Shown here piece by piece: positions 42,085-52,239 of a stretch of DNA of 64,000 nt. Origin of the DNA: Mayamaea pseudoterrestris (Eukaryota; Bacillariophyta; Bacillariophyceae; Sellaphorales; Sellaphoraceae); contig BROI01000005.1 of the NCBI GenBank assembly GCA_027923505.1, forward strand, positions 992,001 to 1,056,000, given 5' to 3'. How positions within the stretch are numbered: position 1 is the first letter of the stretch; every line of letters starts with the position of its first letter. The translations under genes and the position numbers were made by a program. The notes under the pieces are model-generated. The model made no database searches. It was not told the origin of the DNA and saw only the letters and a program-made list of their open reading frames with translations.

Positions 42085-43377
42085 ATGGGGCGTCTCGTCA
42101 TGGCAAGCAGCGACGACGAGCATCCGCCAAGATCTTCATCCATTGACGTGGAAGTGTCTTTTCAATGTACAGCGGCAATGAAATGGTATAGTCGGACCGG
42201 TTCTCAACTTGGCGCGCCGACGAACGCGGCAGCAACCACGAGCATTCGTTCCATCGTTTGCCATCGCATCTGGCGCATTGTATTCCAGCTGACGACATTT
42301 GGAAACATGACCACTGAGCCGCGCGAAAATGAGACTGATGACTACATTAAAATTGCACCATCCATTTTGGAATCGAAGTTGTTAATTTCAACGCCACCAT
42401 CACCTCGATCGCTCCGCGTTTGCTGCTACGGATCGTCCAGCAGCCAAACGCCCGAGCTCTACCTACAGGAAGCTCGACACGTTGGCTACTTACTGGCCAA
42501 ACGAGGACATGTATGTGTAAATGGCGCGGGGCAGTTTGGCTGCATGGCGGCGCTGAATGATGGAGCCTCCAAGGGTAATGGCCATATTGTCGGAGTCATT
42601 CACGAAATGTTTCTACTCGATCAAGGCGAAGACGGAGGCAACAGTTCTTGGACGACTAATTATTATGTTCCTGCTAGAGACGGTGGCGCGCATGGAGTTT
42701 TCGCCAACACAAAAAGCAAGAGCAAGAATGGCGCGTCACCCTTGAACGTCACAACAGACGGCCCAATTCGCGAAATGCTCGTCGCTGGAGGCAAGGATTT
42801 GCAGGAGCGCAAGCGACTGTTGATGGAAGGAGCAGATGCACTGCTAGTATTGCCGGGAGGACCAGGAACGTGGGACGAATTATGGGAGGCTGCATGTGCA
42901 CGAGGAATTGGCCTGACAGACATTCCCATTGTCGTCGTCAATCCTAACGGCTACTATGACCCGTTTTGGCAAATGATGGAGCGCGCCTACAATGAAGGAC
43001 TAACGAAATTGACACCAGACGAACTAATTCATTTCGAGACTTCCGCCGAGGGTGCAATCCAATGGATCGAAACACATCATTTGGGTGAGCATTATGCGGA
43101 CGGGGCACTGTCGCCGCACGCGTCGAGGACTGTGATCCGCAAGTCATCCATGATGACCATTCCACCGCTGGGACAGGATGACTCGTGGCTTTTTGGGTCA
43201 TTGCAAAGGTCTTTATCGAGATTGATGAGTCGCACAGATGACAAGGGCGGACTCTTGACGGTGGTCGACGAGGGTGCCAAATCCATTGGTAATTCCATCT
43301 TGTGTTTTGCTGTCGGCGTTGCCGCAGGAGCCATGGGATACAGCTTGGCCCTGCACCACTACAATAGAAAATTATAG
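42085..43377 (+). CDS. LOG-like phosphoribohydrolase (lysine-decarboxylase-like fold) with C-terminal membrane segment
   Basis: The frame is open from the ATG at 42085 (430 aa), but the ATG at 42307 (residue 75) fits the family better and leaves room for a promoter shared with RPN8. The Rossmann-like core begins LRVCCYGSSSS and contains VCVNGAGQFGCM. The LOG signature is LPGGPGTWDELWE near residue 256, with the upstream ERKRLLMEGADALLVLPGG supplying Arg-Lys. Known LOG enzymes release free cytokinin bases from nucleoside monophosphates. Here an unusual tail of about 100 residues ends in a hydrophobic segment (SILCFAVGVAAGAMGYSLAL), suggesting membrane tail-anchoring. The substrate in this organism is unknown. 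Confidence 0.87.
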   Translation: MGRLVMASSDDEHPPRSSSIDVEVSFQCTAAMKWYSRTGSQLGAPTNAAATTSIRSIVCHRIWRIVFQLTTFGNMTTEPRENETDDYIKIAPSILESKLLISTPPSPRSLRVCCYGSSSSQTPELYLQEARHVGYLLAKRGHVCVNGAGQFGCMAALNDGASKGNGHIVGVIHEMFLLDQGEDGGNSSWTTNYYVPARDGGAHGVFANTKSKSKNGASPLNVTTDGPIREMLVAGGKDLQERKRLLMEGADALLVLPGGPGTWDELWEAACARGIGLTDIPIVVVNPNGYYDPFWQMMERAYNEGLTKLTPDELIHFETSAEGAIQWIETHHLGEHYADGALSPHASRTVIRKSSMMTIPPLGQDDSWLFGSLQRSLSRLMSRTDDKGGLLTVVDEGAKSIGNSILCFAVGVAAGAMGYSLALHHYNRKL

Positions 43378-43532
43378 AGTTTCGTGACGTAAATTATGTT
43401 ACTTGTAACATTTGAGGTATGTTTGGCGGAAACCCTGCATGATCGAATCCATTATTTTATATTCAGCGGGAAAGGAGGTGGCGTGTGCTCTATGGTCTGA
43501 TACATGAATCGAATAAGATAATCGTCAAATGT

Positions 43533-44505
43533 TTAAGGAAGCAGCTTGGATTGCATATTCTCGTGCTGTATTGGCATTTGTTGTACAAGCCGAGGACGAA
43601 TCATGGCCTTGCCTAGGATTTTTTTAGCGCTAAACCGATCAAATCCCTTGGAAAAAATCGTCCCTTCCTGCCCAACGAGTACCTGATTACCCATGGGAAC
43701 AACTCCGTCACTGTCTGGAACCCACTGATACCAGCGCCATCCAGTCAAGTCCATCTTTTCAAACGCTTCGGCCGCGTCACGATACAACATGGCTTTCTTT
43801 AGAAGATTGTTCGTCGCCTGCATCTCGGACAAAAAGCGATCCTTTTCCACGACAAGTTCATCACGTCGCTCAAAGGCTTCCGCCTTTTTTACTTGTGCCG
43901 AATCAAGTAGTTCCTGCGTCCAAATAGGAAAGGAAAGATACAGGCGACCGGGATGAAGTTGAGCCGTCTGGTCGTTACGTGTGACCTATTCCAGTCACAA
44001 AGAGGATAGAATCATGAGCACTCGTTTCTCGCAAAATGAAATTGACTCTTGTAATTTCACCTACCTTGCAAGGATTGTCAAAGCCAATAATGAGAAGACC
44101 TTGTCGATCATCCACTTTCCAAATCATTTCCCAGGCCGCCTTGTGTTCCAGATGAACCTCCTCCTTGCCCTTCATACCGATATAGTAGGGCAACTGCGTG
44201 AAGTGCACCTCTCGTTTCCCAGATGACGTCTGAGGATGCGGTCCATCAGCACCTGGCATGCAAACTGACGACTTGGGTGCCTTCGTTTGAAGACACTCCA
44301 ATGTCAAGCCGTCCAGCAAAAGGTGATTCTCATGTTGGCTTCCAATCTCGAGACGAATGCTCAACTCCGTGTCAGTCTGCGTCTTGGCAAGTTCCTGCAA
44401 GGCTGGTAGCGCAGTAAATGCGTTGAAGATAAACGCTTGCGTGCGATCGGCAATGGAAAGTAATAGCAGCAGGAATAAGGATGAGATGCGTAAGTTTAAC
44501 GTCAT
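43533..44505 (-). CDS. Plastid-targeted protein of unknown function
   Basis: Exons 44505-44065 and 43985-43533 join over a 79-nt GTAGGT...AATAG intron to give 297 aa. The signal peptide (SSLFLLLLLSIADRTQA) is followed directly by Phe (FIFNAF), the ASAF-type plastid motif. The mature part holds a beta-rich region (SIRLEIG, HENHLLLDGLTLECL, FTQLPYYIG, AWEMIWKV), LYLSFPIWTQELLD, then a long helix (VKKAEAFERRDELVVEKDRF) and KAMLYRDAAEAFEKM. I recognise no named domain. The long helix may be a coiled coil. Confidence 0.75.
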
Positions 44506-44915
44506 GGTCGTGGCGATAACCAGGATAAATTGAATGAAAACAGGAAATCGATGTGGCAATTTTAGGTCTCGAGTGAGCAATCAGGTAATGATAATGCCAT
44601 CAACGTATTACAACATATACAAGTAAGGCAACTGACAGTGACAACACCTTCACTTTGATGTGGCCTTCTGCTGCGCGTGGTTCTCATTGTCATTCTGTTG
44701 TTCCTTCGCTGGAATCAAACCGAATTCTGATTGGTCGGCAGATTGACATGTTGATGATGTCGCACCTCGCGCCCGCCAGCTAGTAGGCTAGCTATTGTAC
44801 AAGCACGTTATCGCTGGTTTGGAAGAGTAAACAAGCCGATGTGTTGTAACAGTCTAAAAATAAGTGTAAATTTGCAACGCTCATTGTTTTGTTAGATTGC
44901 TCACCCGCTCTTGAC
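44506..44915. other. Intergenic region upstream of the unknown plastid-protein gene
   Basis: Same-strand spacer between the DNA polymerase kappa stop and the next gene start; nothing recognised. Confidence 0.4.
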
Positions 44916-47099
44916 TCAGCCGCCATTTGACTCCTTCATATGCCGACCCGATAAAAAAGCGTCCAACAATGTTTTTCTTTGGCGCTTGTGTGCTGTCGAA
45001 GCATCACCTGCAGCGCCGGCATCTCTAACAGCTTGACGAACACTCTCGCCATTCAAACAGAAATCAATGTGCCGATTCAGCGCTTCGTTCTCCGTGACGG
45101 CGAACGCTTTTTCGCACAAAGGACATAGCACACTGACATCTTTGCCAACAACAGCTGACTTTTGTGCACGAAGCGTATTGCTCTCAGCACTCTTCTCCAG
45201 TCCCCCTTTTAGTCGATTTACATTATCATTCTGAAGGAAGCAAGCAACGATATTCATTTGCTTCCGTTCATGCGCCAGGACACGTGTGACGCTGGACCTA
45301 CAAGTACCGGTATGCAACCCACTTTCAATACCGTCGGTAGGGATTGGTGAAGAACAGCGAGATGGTACCGATATATCCGAATGAGGCGACATCTGAAAGA
45401 AAGATTGAATGCTTAATCCGGCGGTATTGAATCGCTTCTCATCGTCCGTCAAGAGGGAAGTACAACGAATTCCCAGCAATCGCACCGAAAATGTCTTGCC
45501 CGTATGGTTCCTCCTAATTTCATGCAGCAATTCACTTGCGTACTGATTAATGTCTTCACTTTCCCGGAGAAAAACGCCAACTGGTAGAGTCTTTGAACGA
45601 CTTAAACAATCAAACGTGTGTAGCTTGACCTTAATGCAAATGTTGCGTGCCCAAAGATTTTTGCGCGTCATATCAGCCGAAAGCAAGCGGCCAATGTCAT
45701 GTAACCAAGCAATCACATCATCCCAGGGTTTTCCGGCGCGAAAGGTCCGCTCTCGGCTGATTCCCTTCTGACAAGGGCTATCCTCGTCCTCGCTAATAGC
45801 CTTTTCATCCGACGACGAGCATCCAATGGACGCGTGCAACAAGCTAGAGGCAGATGCCGACTGAAACAGCAAGCGAACCAGCGCACGCTGTTCGTAGAGC
45901 TCGGCTATAGTGGTAATTCCAAATGCATGCAATATCTTGTCAGTGACGCGTCCTATGCCTCCCACTTTGCGCGGCGGCAACGGATGCAAAAAGGACTTGA
46001 CCTCTTCTTCGCCGCTTCCGATAATAAGTTGACCATCTGGCTTGTTTCGATCGCTAGCAATCTTTGCTAGCATAAAGTTTGGAGCTGCTCCTGCCGAGCA
46101 CGTCAAACCACCCGTCGCTTCCCTGACGCGATTTCGCATATCCCTGATTACACCCGCGATTACTTCCCTACACCTCGAGTCCGGAAACTGGAGCAGTTGC
46201 TCATAACCATAGTTTGTTGGCACATAGTCACCGCCTTCGTCATCGTCGTCCAGTTCCACCTGCGACAGGTCGGCGAGCATGAGCGCATCACGAATTCGCT
46301 CATGGTCCCAATCGTGAATGAGTTTGCAAGCCAGGTAAGGCGCCAGATCTAGATATACTTCATCCAAGCTGTAAGCACGCAAGCCTGGATCATACTCTGC
46401 CAAGACTTTACGAACAAGCATAGACTTGGCAGTGTATAGATCAAAGTTTAACGGAACATGTACCAGTCGCTCTTGCCCACCCGATAATTCTTCAACAAGT
46501 TTATCTCCAATCCAGCCTGCCATGGCGGAGCGCACTCCATACTTGCGAGCCACATAGTTGGATGTGGTAATCATGTTGCCTCCCACGCAGGCTGGTTGAT
46601 TTTTGAGTTCGGGTCGGGCGAGCAACTCACAAGCCATGTAGAACATGTCCATGTCAACGACGACGGAGCAGCTGCGCTCAGGTCGCTTGGCGATTATGTC
46701 GTGGAACTCATAGTCGATTTCTCTTTCCATTTTGCTTTTCCAGTCAGGATCATTCTTCGTTTCGTTTGAGAGCTTTTTCTGTAGTTGTTGAATGCGCTCG
46801 TCTACCTTGACATCACGCCGTCGCTGCTGCTGCATAAAGAGCGAATCTCCCGATTCCCGAAGTATGATGGCATCTATTCTTGTTCTATCTATTCCTTCCA
46901 TTCCAGCTTTATCGCATGCTGAAATGACCAAGGCAGCTGCGGATGGTGCTGCTGGTGGTGCATGCGCTTCTGGTTGTTTGCGGAAGGAGGATGGAAGCGG
47001 TGGAGCTGCATCTGCAATTTTTTCAGTAGGCGAAATTCTGTTTACTGATGCAGCCTTCTGCTTCTTTGCATATGGATTTTCAATCAAGATAGATGGCAT
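44916..47099 (-). CDS. POLK: DNA polymerase kappa (Y family) with UBZ-type zinc finger
   Basis: Single exon, 727 aa. The kappa-specific N-clasp has DKAGMEGIDRTRIDAIIL near residue 63. Catalytic carboxylates are in VVVDMDMFYMA near 148 and YSLDEVYLD near 241. The palm/fingers contain YVARKYGVRSAM. Helix-hairpin-helix region: LPPRKVGGIGRVT. A little-finger domain follows. Near residue 658 is CPLCEKAFAV...NRHIDFCL, a UBZ4-type finger expected to bind ubiquitinated PCNA. The enzyme bypasses damaged bases. The protein is a little shorter than the human one (870 aa), with one UBZ rather than two. Confidence 0.96.
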   Translation of the reverse strand: MPSILIENPYAKKQKAASVNRISPTEKIADAAPPLPSSFRKQPEAHAPPAAPSAAALVISACDKAGMEGIDRTRIDAIILRESGDSLFMQQQRRRDVKVDERIQQLQKKLSNETKNDPDWKSKMEREIDYEFHDIIAKRPERSCSVVVDMDMFYMACELLARPELKNQPACVGGNMITTSNYVARKYGVRSAMAGWIGDKLVEELSGGQERLVHVPLNFDLYTAKSMLVRKVLAEYDPGLRAYSLDEVYLDLAPYLACKLIHDWDHERIRDALMLADLSQVELDDDDEGGDYVPTNYGYEQLLQFPDSRCREVIAGVIRDMRNRVREATGGLTCSAGAAPNFMLAKIASDRNKPDGQLIIGSGEEEVKSFLHPLPPRKVGGIGRVTDKILHAFGITTIAELYEQRALVRLLFQSASASSLLHASIGCSSSDEKAISEDEDSPCQKGISRERTFRAGKPWDDVIAWLHDIGRLLSADMTRKNLWARNICIKVKLHTFDCLSRSKTLPVGVFLRESEDINQYASELLHEIRRNHTGKTFSVRLLGIRCTSLLTDDEKRFNTAGLSIQSFFQMSPHSDISVPSRCSSPIPTDGIESGLHTGTCRSSVTRVLAHERKQMNIVACFLQNDNVNRLKGGLEKSAESNTLRAQKSAVVGKDVSVLCPLCEKAFAVTENEALNRHIDFCLNGESVRQAVRDAGAAGDASTAHKRQRKTLLDAFLSGRHMKESNGG

Positions 47100-47345
47100 G
47101 ATGGTGAAGAAGTGTTGGTGATGCGTGCTCGACCAAAGTGAAATGCATCATGTTTTTCGAGCGAATAGGCTTGTCGCATGTGACATGAACTACCATCATC
47201 TGATGCCGTGCCACTCGATCACATTAATCTTTCGTGCTAATGATACACAACAGACCATTACACAATAAGTGTAAATGAGACTTAATACATCATTTACTAT
47301 CATTAGTACTCTTAAATTAATCATGTGAATCTCAAATGGTCGGAA

Positions 47346-47825
47346 CTAATTCGATGTCGTTGCAGCAGCAGCAGCGTCGCCGCTCGCACTCGAGCCACCA
47401 GCGCCGATGTACGATGAAATATCGATTCCTGTCTTCTGCTTGACCACCTTGGCAATTTCTGGCAAATACTTCATAATCTCCTTCTCGTTGACGCCCTTGG
47501 CCTTCAAGAAAGCGAGGAGCTCCGGAATAGAGTTGACTGATCCACCATCTTGCTGGAATTTTGTCATGAGACTGCTAGCCATTCCCATGAAACCTCCACC
47601 GCCGCCACTGTTTCCGTCACCGTCACCACTACCTTCATTTCCAGTCGCTCTCGCAGCTTCTGTATCTTGTACCAAGTCGGAAGCACCTGGAATCTTGTCG
47701 ACAATCATTTGGTATTGCTCCTCGCTAGTCTTGGACTTGATGAAGGACAGAAAACCACCAAGTGTAGACTTGGCATCCTTCTCCGACACGCCAACTTCGT
47801 TGGCTTTCTTGAGTAATGCGTTCAT
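47346..47825 (-). CDS. Small DUF2780-like protein
   Basis: The first ATG gives 159 aa; an upstream TTG start was not accepted. The N-terminal half has VSEKDAKSTLGGFLSFIKSK and YQMIVDKIPGASDLV, with the Ile-Pro-Gly turn seen in DUF2780 (VcgC/VcgE-type) proteins of bacteria. A Gly-rich linker follows. The C-terminal helices (ELLAFLKAKGVNEKEIMKYL) resemble the second half of that domain, and the end is Ala/Ser-rich. No signal peptide is seen. Function is unknown, and the family assignment is tentative. Confidence 0.68.
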   Translation of the reverse strand: MNALLKKANEVGVSEKDAKSTLGGFLSFIKSKTSEEQYQMIVDKIPGASDLVQDTEAARATGNEGSGDGDGNSGGGGGFMGMASSLMTKFQQDGGSVNSIPELLAFLKAKGVNEKEIMKYLPEIAKVVKQKTGIDISSYIGAGGSSASGDAAAAATTSN

Positions 47826-48440
47826 GGATGAATTGAATTTGTTAATAACAAGTAGGAGATGGCAGTGGCAAGACTCGGAAACGATTGGTAACGAAAGGAT
47901 CCCAAAGATCGCGCAGAAACGTGGCAAGATGTCGGTACGGTACTAAAATCATCGCAGCGGTTCTCGCTTGGGCCAGTTAGTGTGCTTTGTTTGACGACAC
48001 AACATCACCTAGATGGAAAGGAACGTCGAAGCTGTTTGCTTGCTATGTATGTTCGTACTTATAGCTGCATGCTCATTGCTCATACCTTCATCATACATCT
48101 GCGCGGTGTGTAACTTGCCATTAACACTAATCAAGCAGGCCTTTGAGCTCTGCATATCGGTAAGTGCGACACGTTCGATTCTTCACATCATTGCTTTTTC
48201 CGTCCTTTGTAGTTTGAGTAAACGAATGTCGAATTATCGAGGTATTTACGACTACAGCACGGCAAGACTTATAGTACCGGTCAAAGTATCGGCTATGCAC
48301 TAAAGATTTTTAGATAGAACAGGTATCAAACCAAACCTGATGGTATAACGAAAACACGACTTTCGCGGATGAATGACAAAATAGTTGCTCTCAGCTACGG
48401 TCGAACGTAAAGCCAACAAGAATTATACAAACCACACAAC
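47826..48440. other. Intergenic region, no supported gene
   Basis: GGTACGGTAC near 47934 and TACCGGT near 48276 are related to the palindrome seen elsewhere. A 96-codon plus-strand frame (48013-48303) with hydrophobic stretches has no recognisable family and could be noise. Confidence 0.4.
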
Positions 48441-51400
48441 CTAAATGAGTGTCGGCTCGAGCCACTTACTGCACAGAGCTTGAGAGGAAGTAAGGCGACG
48501 TTTTGGGTTCACTTGGAGCAAGCTACTGATCAAATCTTTTGCTTCGTCTGAGACATCTAGCCAGACTTCATCATCCTCAAAGTCGTATCGTCCTTGCAAT
48601 ATTGCCCGCTCTATATCCATAGGATCGCCTGTAAGAGTATAGAATGGATGGGTTGCACTCAACATGTAGTAAAGGCAGACACCTGCGCTCCACAAATCGC
48701 ATTCGACGTCATACGTCGGCTGGTGCACAACAACTTCAGGCGCGATATATACAATCTTGCAGAATACAGTCTCGAGAGCATTTGGGTATGAAACATGTTT
48801 TGCGCCTGAAAAATCAGTAATCTTAAGGTACGCATGATTCTCCATTAAGACACACTTGACACTGCGACTCGTGAGGTTGCGAATTGCTGACAGTGCTCGA
48901 TGCCACTAAAAAGGGTGGCCATACCTTCTTTAGCAAGTATCTCAGAAAAATATCCGCCCTCCATTGACTGCATTCGGCGATACAAAGAGGCAGAATCATC
49001 AGCGCAAAGTGGCTCCAAGACGATGCTGAGGTACGTAGAATCTTCATAATCGCCGAATATTTTGCCCACAAATCGAGAAGACAAGCCGACTGAAATCTTT
49101 TTCAAGGCCTCAATCTCGTCTCGCGCACCATTTGCATCGATAGCGCTAAGATCGGCGCGCTTGAATTGCTTGACGGCAAACGACTCGCCATCCTGTAAGC
49201 GTGTGCACTCACGCCAAACACGGGGCTTTGGGTCCTTAGTCAAAATCACCGAACCAAGCCCCAAAAAAATCCTCGACACGCAACAGTTTCAATGCAGCTC
49301 TCTCGGCAGCGGCTCTCGTAACCCTTTGCATTGTCGAACCTTGAGCTTGTACTTCTCCACCATCTAATCTGACAGTGTCTTGGATAATTTTCAAGGCACG
49401 AACCAAATCATGCTTCACCAAGTCCTTCTCATTTCTGATTTATGCACAAGTCGAACCCTGCTTTGCCGACCAGCGGAGCGGGTATTAGGGTCCTTTTCGA
49501 AAAAACCTCGAATCATGGCTTGGCAAGGCGGTGAGACGGTGCAGTCGTCAGGGAACTCAACCTCTTTCGTCAAAATGGCCGTCGTCAGTCGGCCTGATTT
49601 GTCGTCCGTATCCTCGCGATTGTATGGGAAGATAAATTCGCCAAAGACTATTCTACAGATGACGATACCAAGACTCCAAACGTCGGCACGATAGTCGTAT
49701 CCGGGCGTCAGGATTCTCGCGTCGGCAAACTTCCTGTAATATAGATCGGTGTGAGATATATTGCCTTCGCTTTTACAAACTGTCAGATTCAACATGCGGA
49801 TAGAGTGCTTACCGGAGCCATATAGGGTCTTGTTCCGCATCAAGTACGAAAACAATTCTTTTCCGGCGCAATCTTAGACGACCCAAAGTCTACGAACTTG
49901 ACGACATCGTTTTTGTCAACGAGAATCTGGGGGCAGCAGGATCACGAGCAATGATGAGGTTGATACGAGTAATGCGCTGCAACATCATTTCGAAAGGCTT
50001 ACATTCTCGCCCTTGACGTCGCGATGAGCCACGAACTTGCAATGCATGAAATGTAATCCTTCAATCAGTCCCTTGCAATATCGTCTGGCCTCGCGTTCCG
50101 TAAAGCGCTTAGCTTCTGCAATGCGCTCGAACAAATTACAAAACATCAGTTCCATGATGATAAATGTCCTGTCAGATTCTTCATACACGTCAAAAATACG
50201 AACGATGTGCAGTCCGTTCTGGAGTAAACGCAACATCTGAATCTCATAATCCAGAGCAATCAAGTAGTATGGACTGCGGGCTTTCAAAACCGTTGTGTTA
50301 GCTTCCTTAATGGCATACTTTACTCCCGTCTTCCTGTGTATACCTTTATGAACTGTTCCAAAGCTGCCCATGCCAAGCACTTCTTCGAAGGAGTAGACCT
50401 CATGGCATGACATCTTGCGAAGCTCGCCCTGTTCGATACGAAGACGAGGAAGCTGACATTGAATAGTTTCCTCCATGTCTTTAATAGAAACAACTTTGTT
50501 TAAGCTCATTTCCATTAGCGTCTCCTGGTGGCGGACGACACTGAAAGTGCTTGTCCCAAATGCAACGTCATCTTGGCAAATCCACGCGTGCCGGAGCGCC
50601 TCGGCCGCGCTAAACCGACCTGTCGGATTAGAAACGAAGAGATTGATGATCAAATCTCTGACCAGATCCGATGCCATTTCCTGACACGTTGAATCAAAGT
50701 AGTATTTCGCCGGTATATAATATGTTCTTGAACACATTGTCGTCGACACGGTAGCCAAAAGGCATGCGCCTGGAGAGCATGAAGTAAAGAGCGCCGCCAA
50801 GACCCCAAAGGTCGCATTTGGTGTCGTAGGCGCGGCAACGAGCCAACACTTCCGGTGCGGCAAAGTAGGGGGAGCCACATAGTGTCTGACATTCGTTGTC
50901 CGTCTTGACAAAATTAGCGCAACCGAATCCGCTAATTTTGACTTCCGCGACATTAGTGGCGTCGGCAAGAATTATGTATATGGTTTCCAGCCGCAAGTCT
51001 CTGTGTGCAAATTTACTTTGTATCGAAAGGAGAGACATAGACGGTGAGAAATCAATCCACGAGGAGGTGCCACCGTGCCGCCGCAATTAACTCCACTTCA
51101 CTCACCAGACGTCATGAAGATGCTGCAAACCTTTCGCTACACCCTGAGTGATGTCTCGTGCCAGCTTCTCCGAAAAAGTTGTAGTATTTCGAAAGAATGT
51201 GGCGAGGTTTCCGCTTGGCATAAAGGGAGTGACAAAGTAGTAGTGCTCAGCATCCTTACAAACGGTGTAAAGCTGCAAGATATCCGATTGCTCGCTTTCA
51301 TCATGGAGCGCCTGTCAAAGCGCATCAAATGACGTGAGTCGGGAGTTTTGAAAAATTTGTACCATACCATCCATTAACTTACCGTAGTTAAAATCTTGAT

Positions 51401-51649
51401 TTCGCGATCTAATGCCTTTTTGGCGGCTGCCCTTTCCTTGCCGTCGGCCAGCTCACTCAAGTTTGTGCACTTGACTGCGACCGCTTAATCTTCGTCCCTT
51501 GTTTTGGCGAAATAGATTTCGCCAAATGCCCCTTCGTGTAAAACCTTTTCATAGTTTATTTTAATGTCCTTTCTCAAAGCATCTTTTGCGTCGTCCGTGG
51601 CGATGACTTCCACTCCTTGCAAATCGTCGCTCTTTCTCTTCTTCGCCAT
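48441..51649 (-). pseudogene. Decayed gene with three tandem protein-kinase domains
   Basis: Read from the ATG at 51649, kinase 1 has LHEGAFGEIYFAK, an in-frame TAA (51487-51485) just before AVAVKC, two good introns, AHRDLRLET, SGFGCANF and CGSPYFAAPEV, then a +1 shift near 50695. Kinase 2 follows directly with LGMGSFGTVHKG, KYAIKE, AHRDVKGEN, an intron, VDFGSSK, a TGA (49842-49840) before CGTRPYMAP, and a frame change after the next intron. Kinase 3 has a shift at an A7/T7 run (49263-49269), FAVKQFKR, loss of HRD (SRSVKC instead), TDFSGAKH and IAPEV. Introns keep GT-AG ends and coding identity is clear, so decay seems recent. It might instead be a poorly sequenced gene, but the lesions are of several kinds. 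Confidence 0.75.
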
Positions 51650-52239
51650 TTTGCTCCTGCTATCGAAAACTTCTGTTAAGTTACAAATGCCATAGCAAGG
51701 ATATGCGTGAGAATCCAGATGACGCACAATGAAGAACGATGACGTCAAAAACGCAGATGCGGCGATGAACGCATCGCAAAGCGGAGGACTGCTCACCTTT
51801 TACGCTTGATTGTTATATGATTGTTATGTAATGACAGGCGGCGCCAATATACAAAAGAAGAAAGCAGAGCGCTATACGTAAGTAGTATTGCGTATAATCT
51901 GTATATATACCTCCGTTACAAGTGATTGCAACAACAGGCGAGGTCTCATTGCGGACGACGACGAGCGACGCCATCCTCGCATCGGGTCAAAACCGGTGCG
52001 AATGCAGTTTTCCCTCACCTCCCGGGCTTTTGTTAATCGATACGTCGGTTCGGTACTAAAGTTCGTTTTTCATCGCTTGCGCGACCTTGGCATCTCATCC
52101 ATCCAAACACCCATGAATTGGCTCCATCTGCAAGACAATTAAAAAGAGTCCTCTATTATACTACACATATTTTATTCATTCACGTTTAAATAATCGTGCG
52201 ACACAATGAAAATTGACAGTGAACAGTGAACAGTGGACC
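51650..52239. other. Intergenic region between kinase pseudogene and RAD51C
   Basis: Divergent spacer of 590 bp. No gene, repeat or clear motif was recognised. Confidence 0.4.

Noticed and set aside
48013-48303. 96-codon plus-strand hydrophobic frame
   Set aside because: No conserved feature; hydrophobicity may come from T-rich DNA.
48441-51649. Stop-codon reassignment to explain the kinase frames
   Set aside because: Both TAA and TGA occur, frameshifts are also present, and all other genes in the window end normally with these codons.
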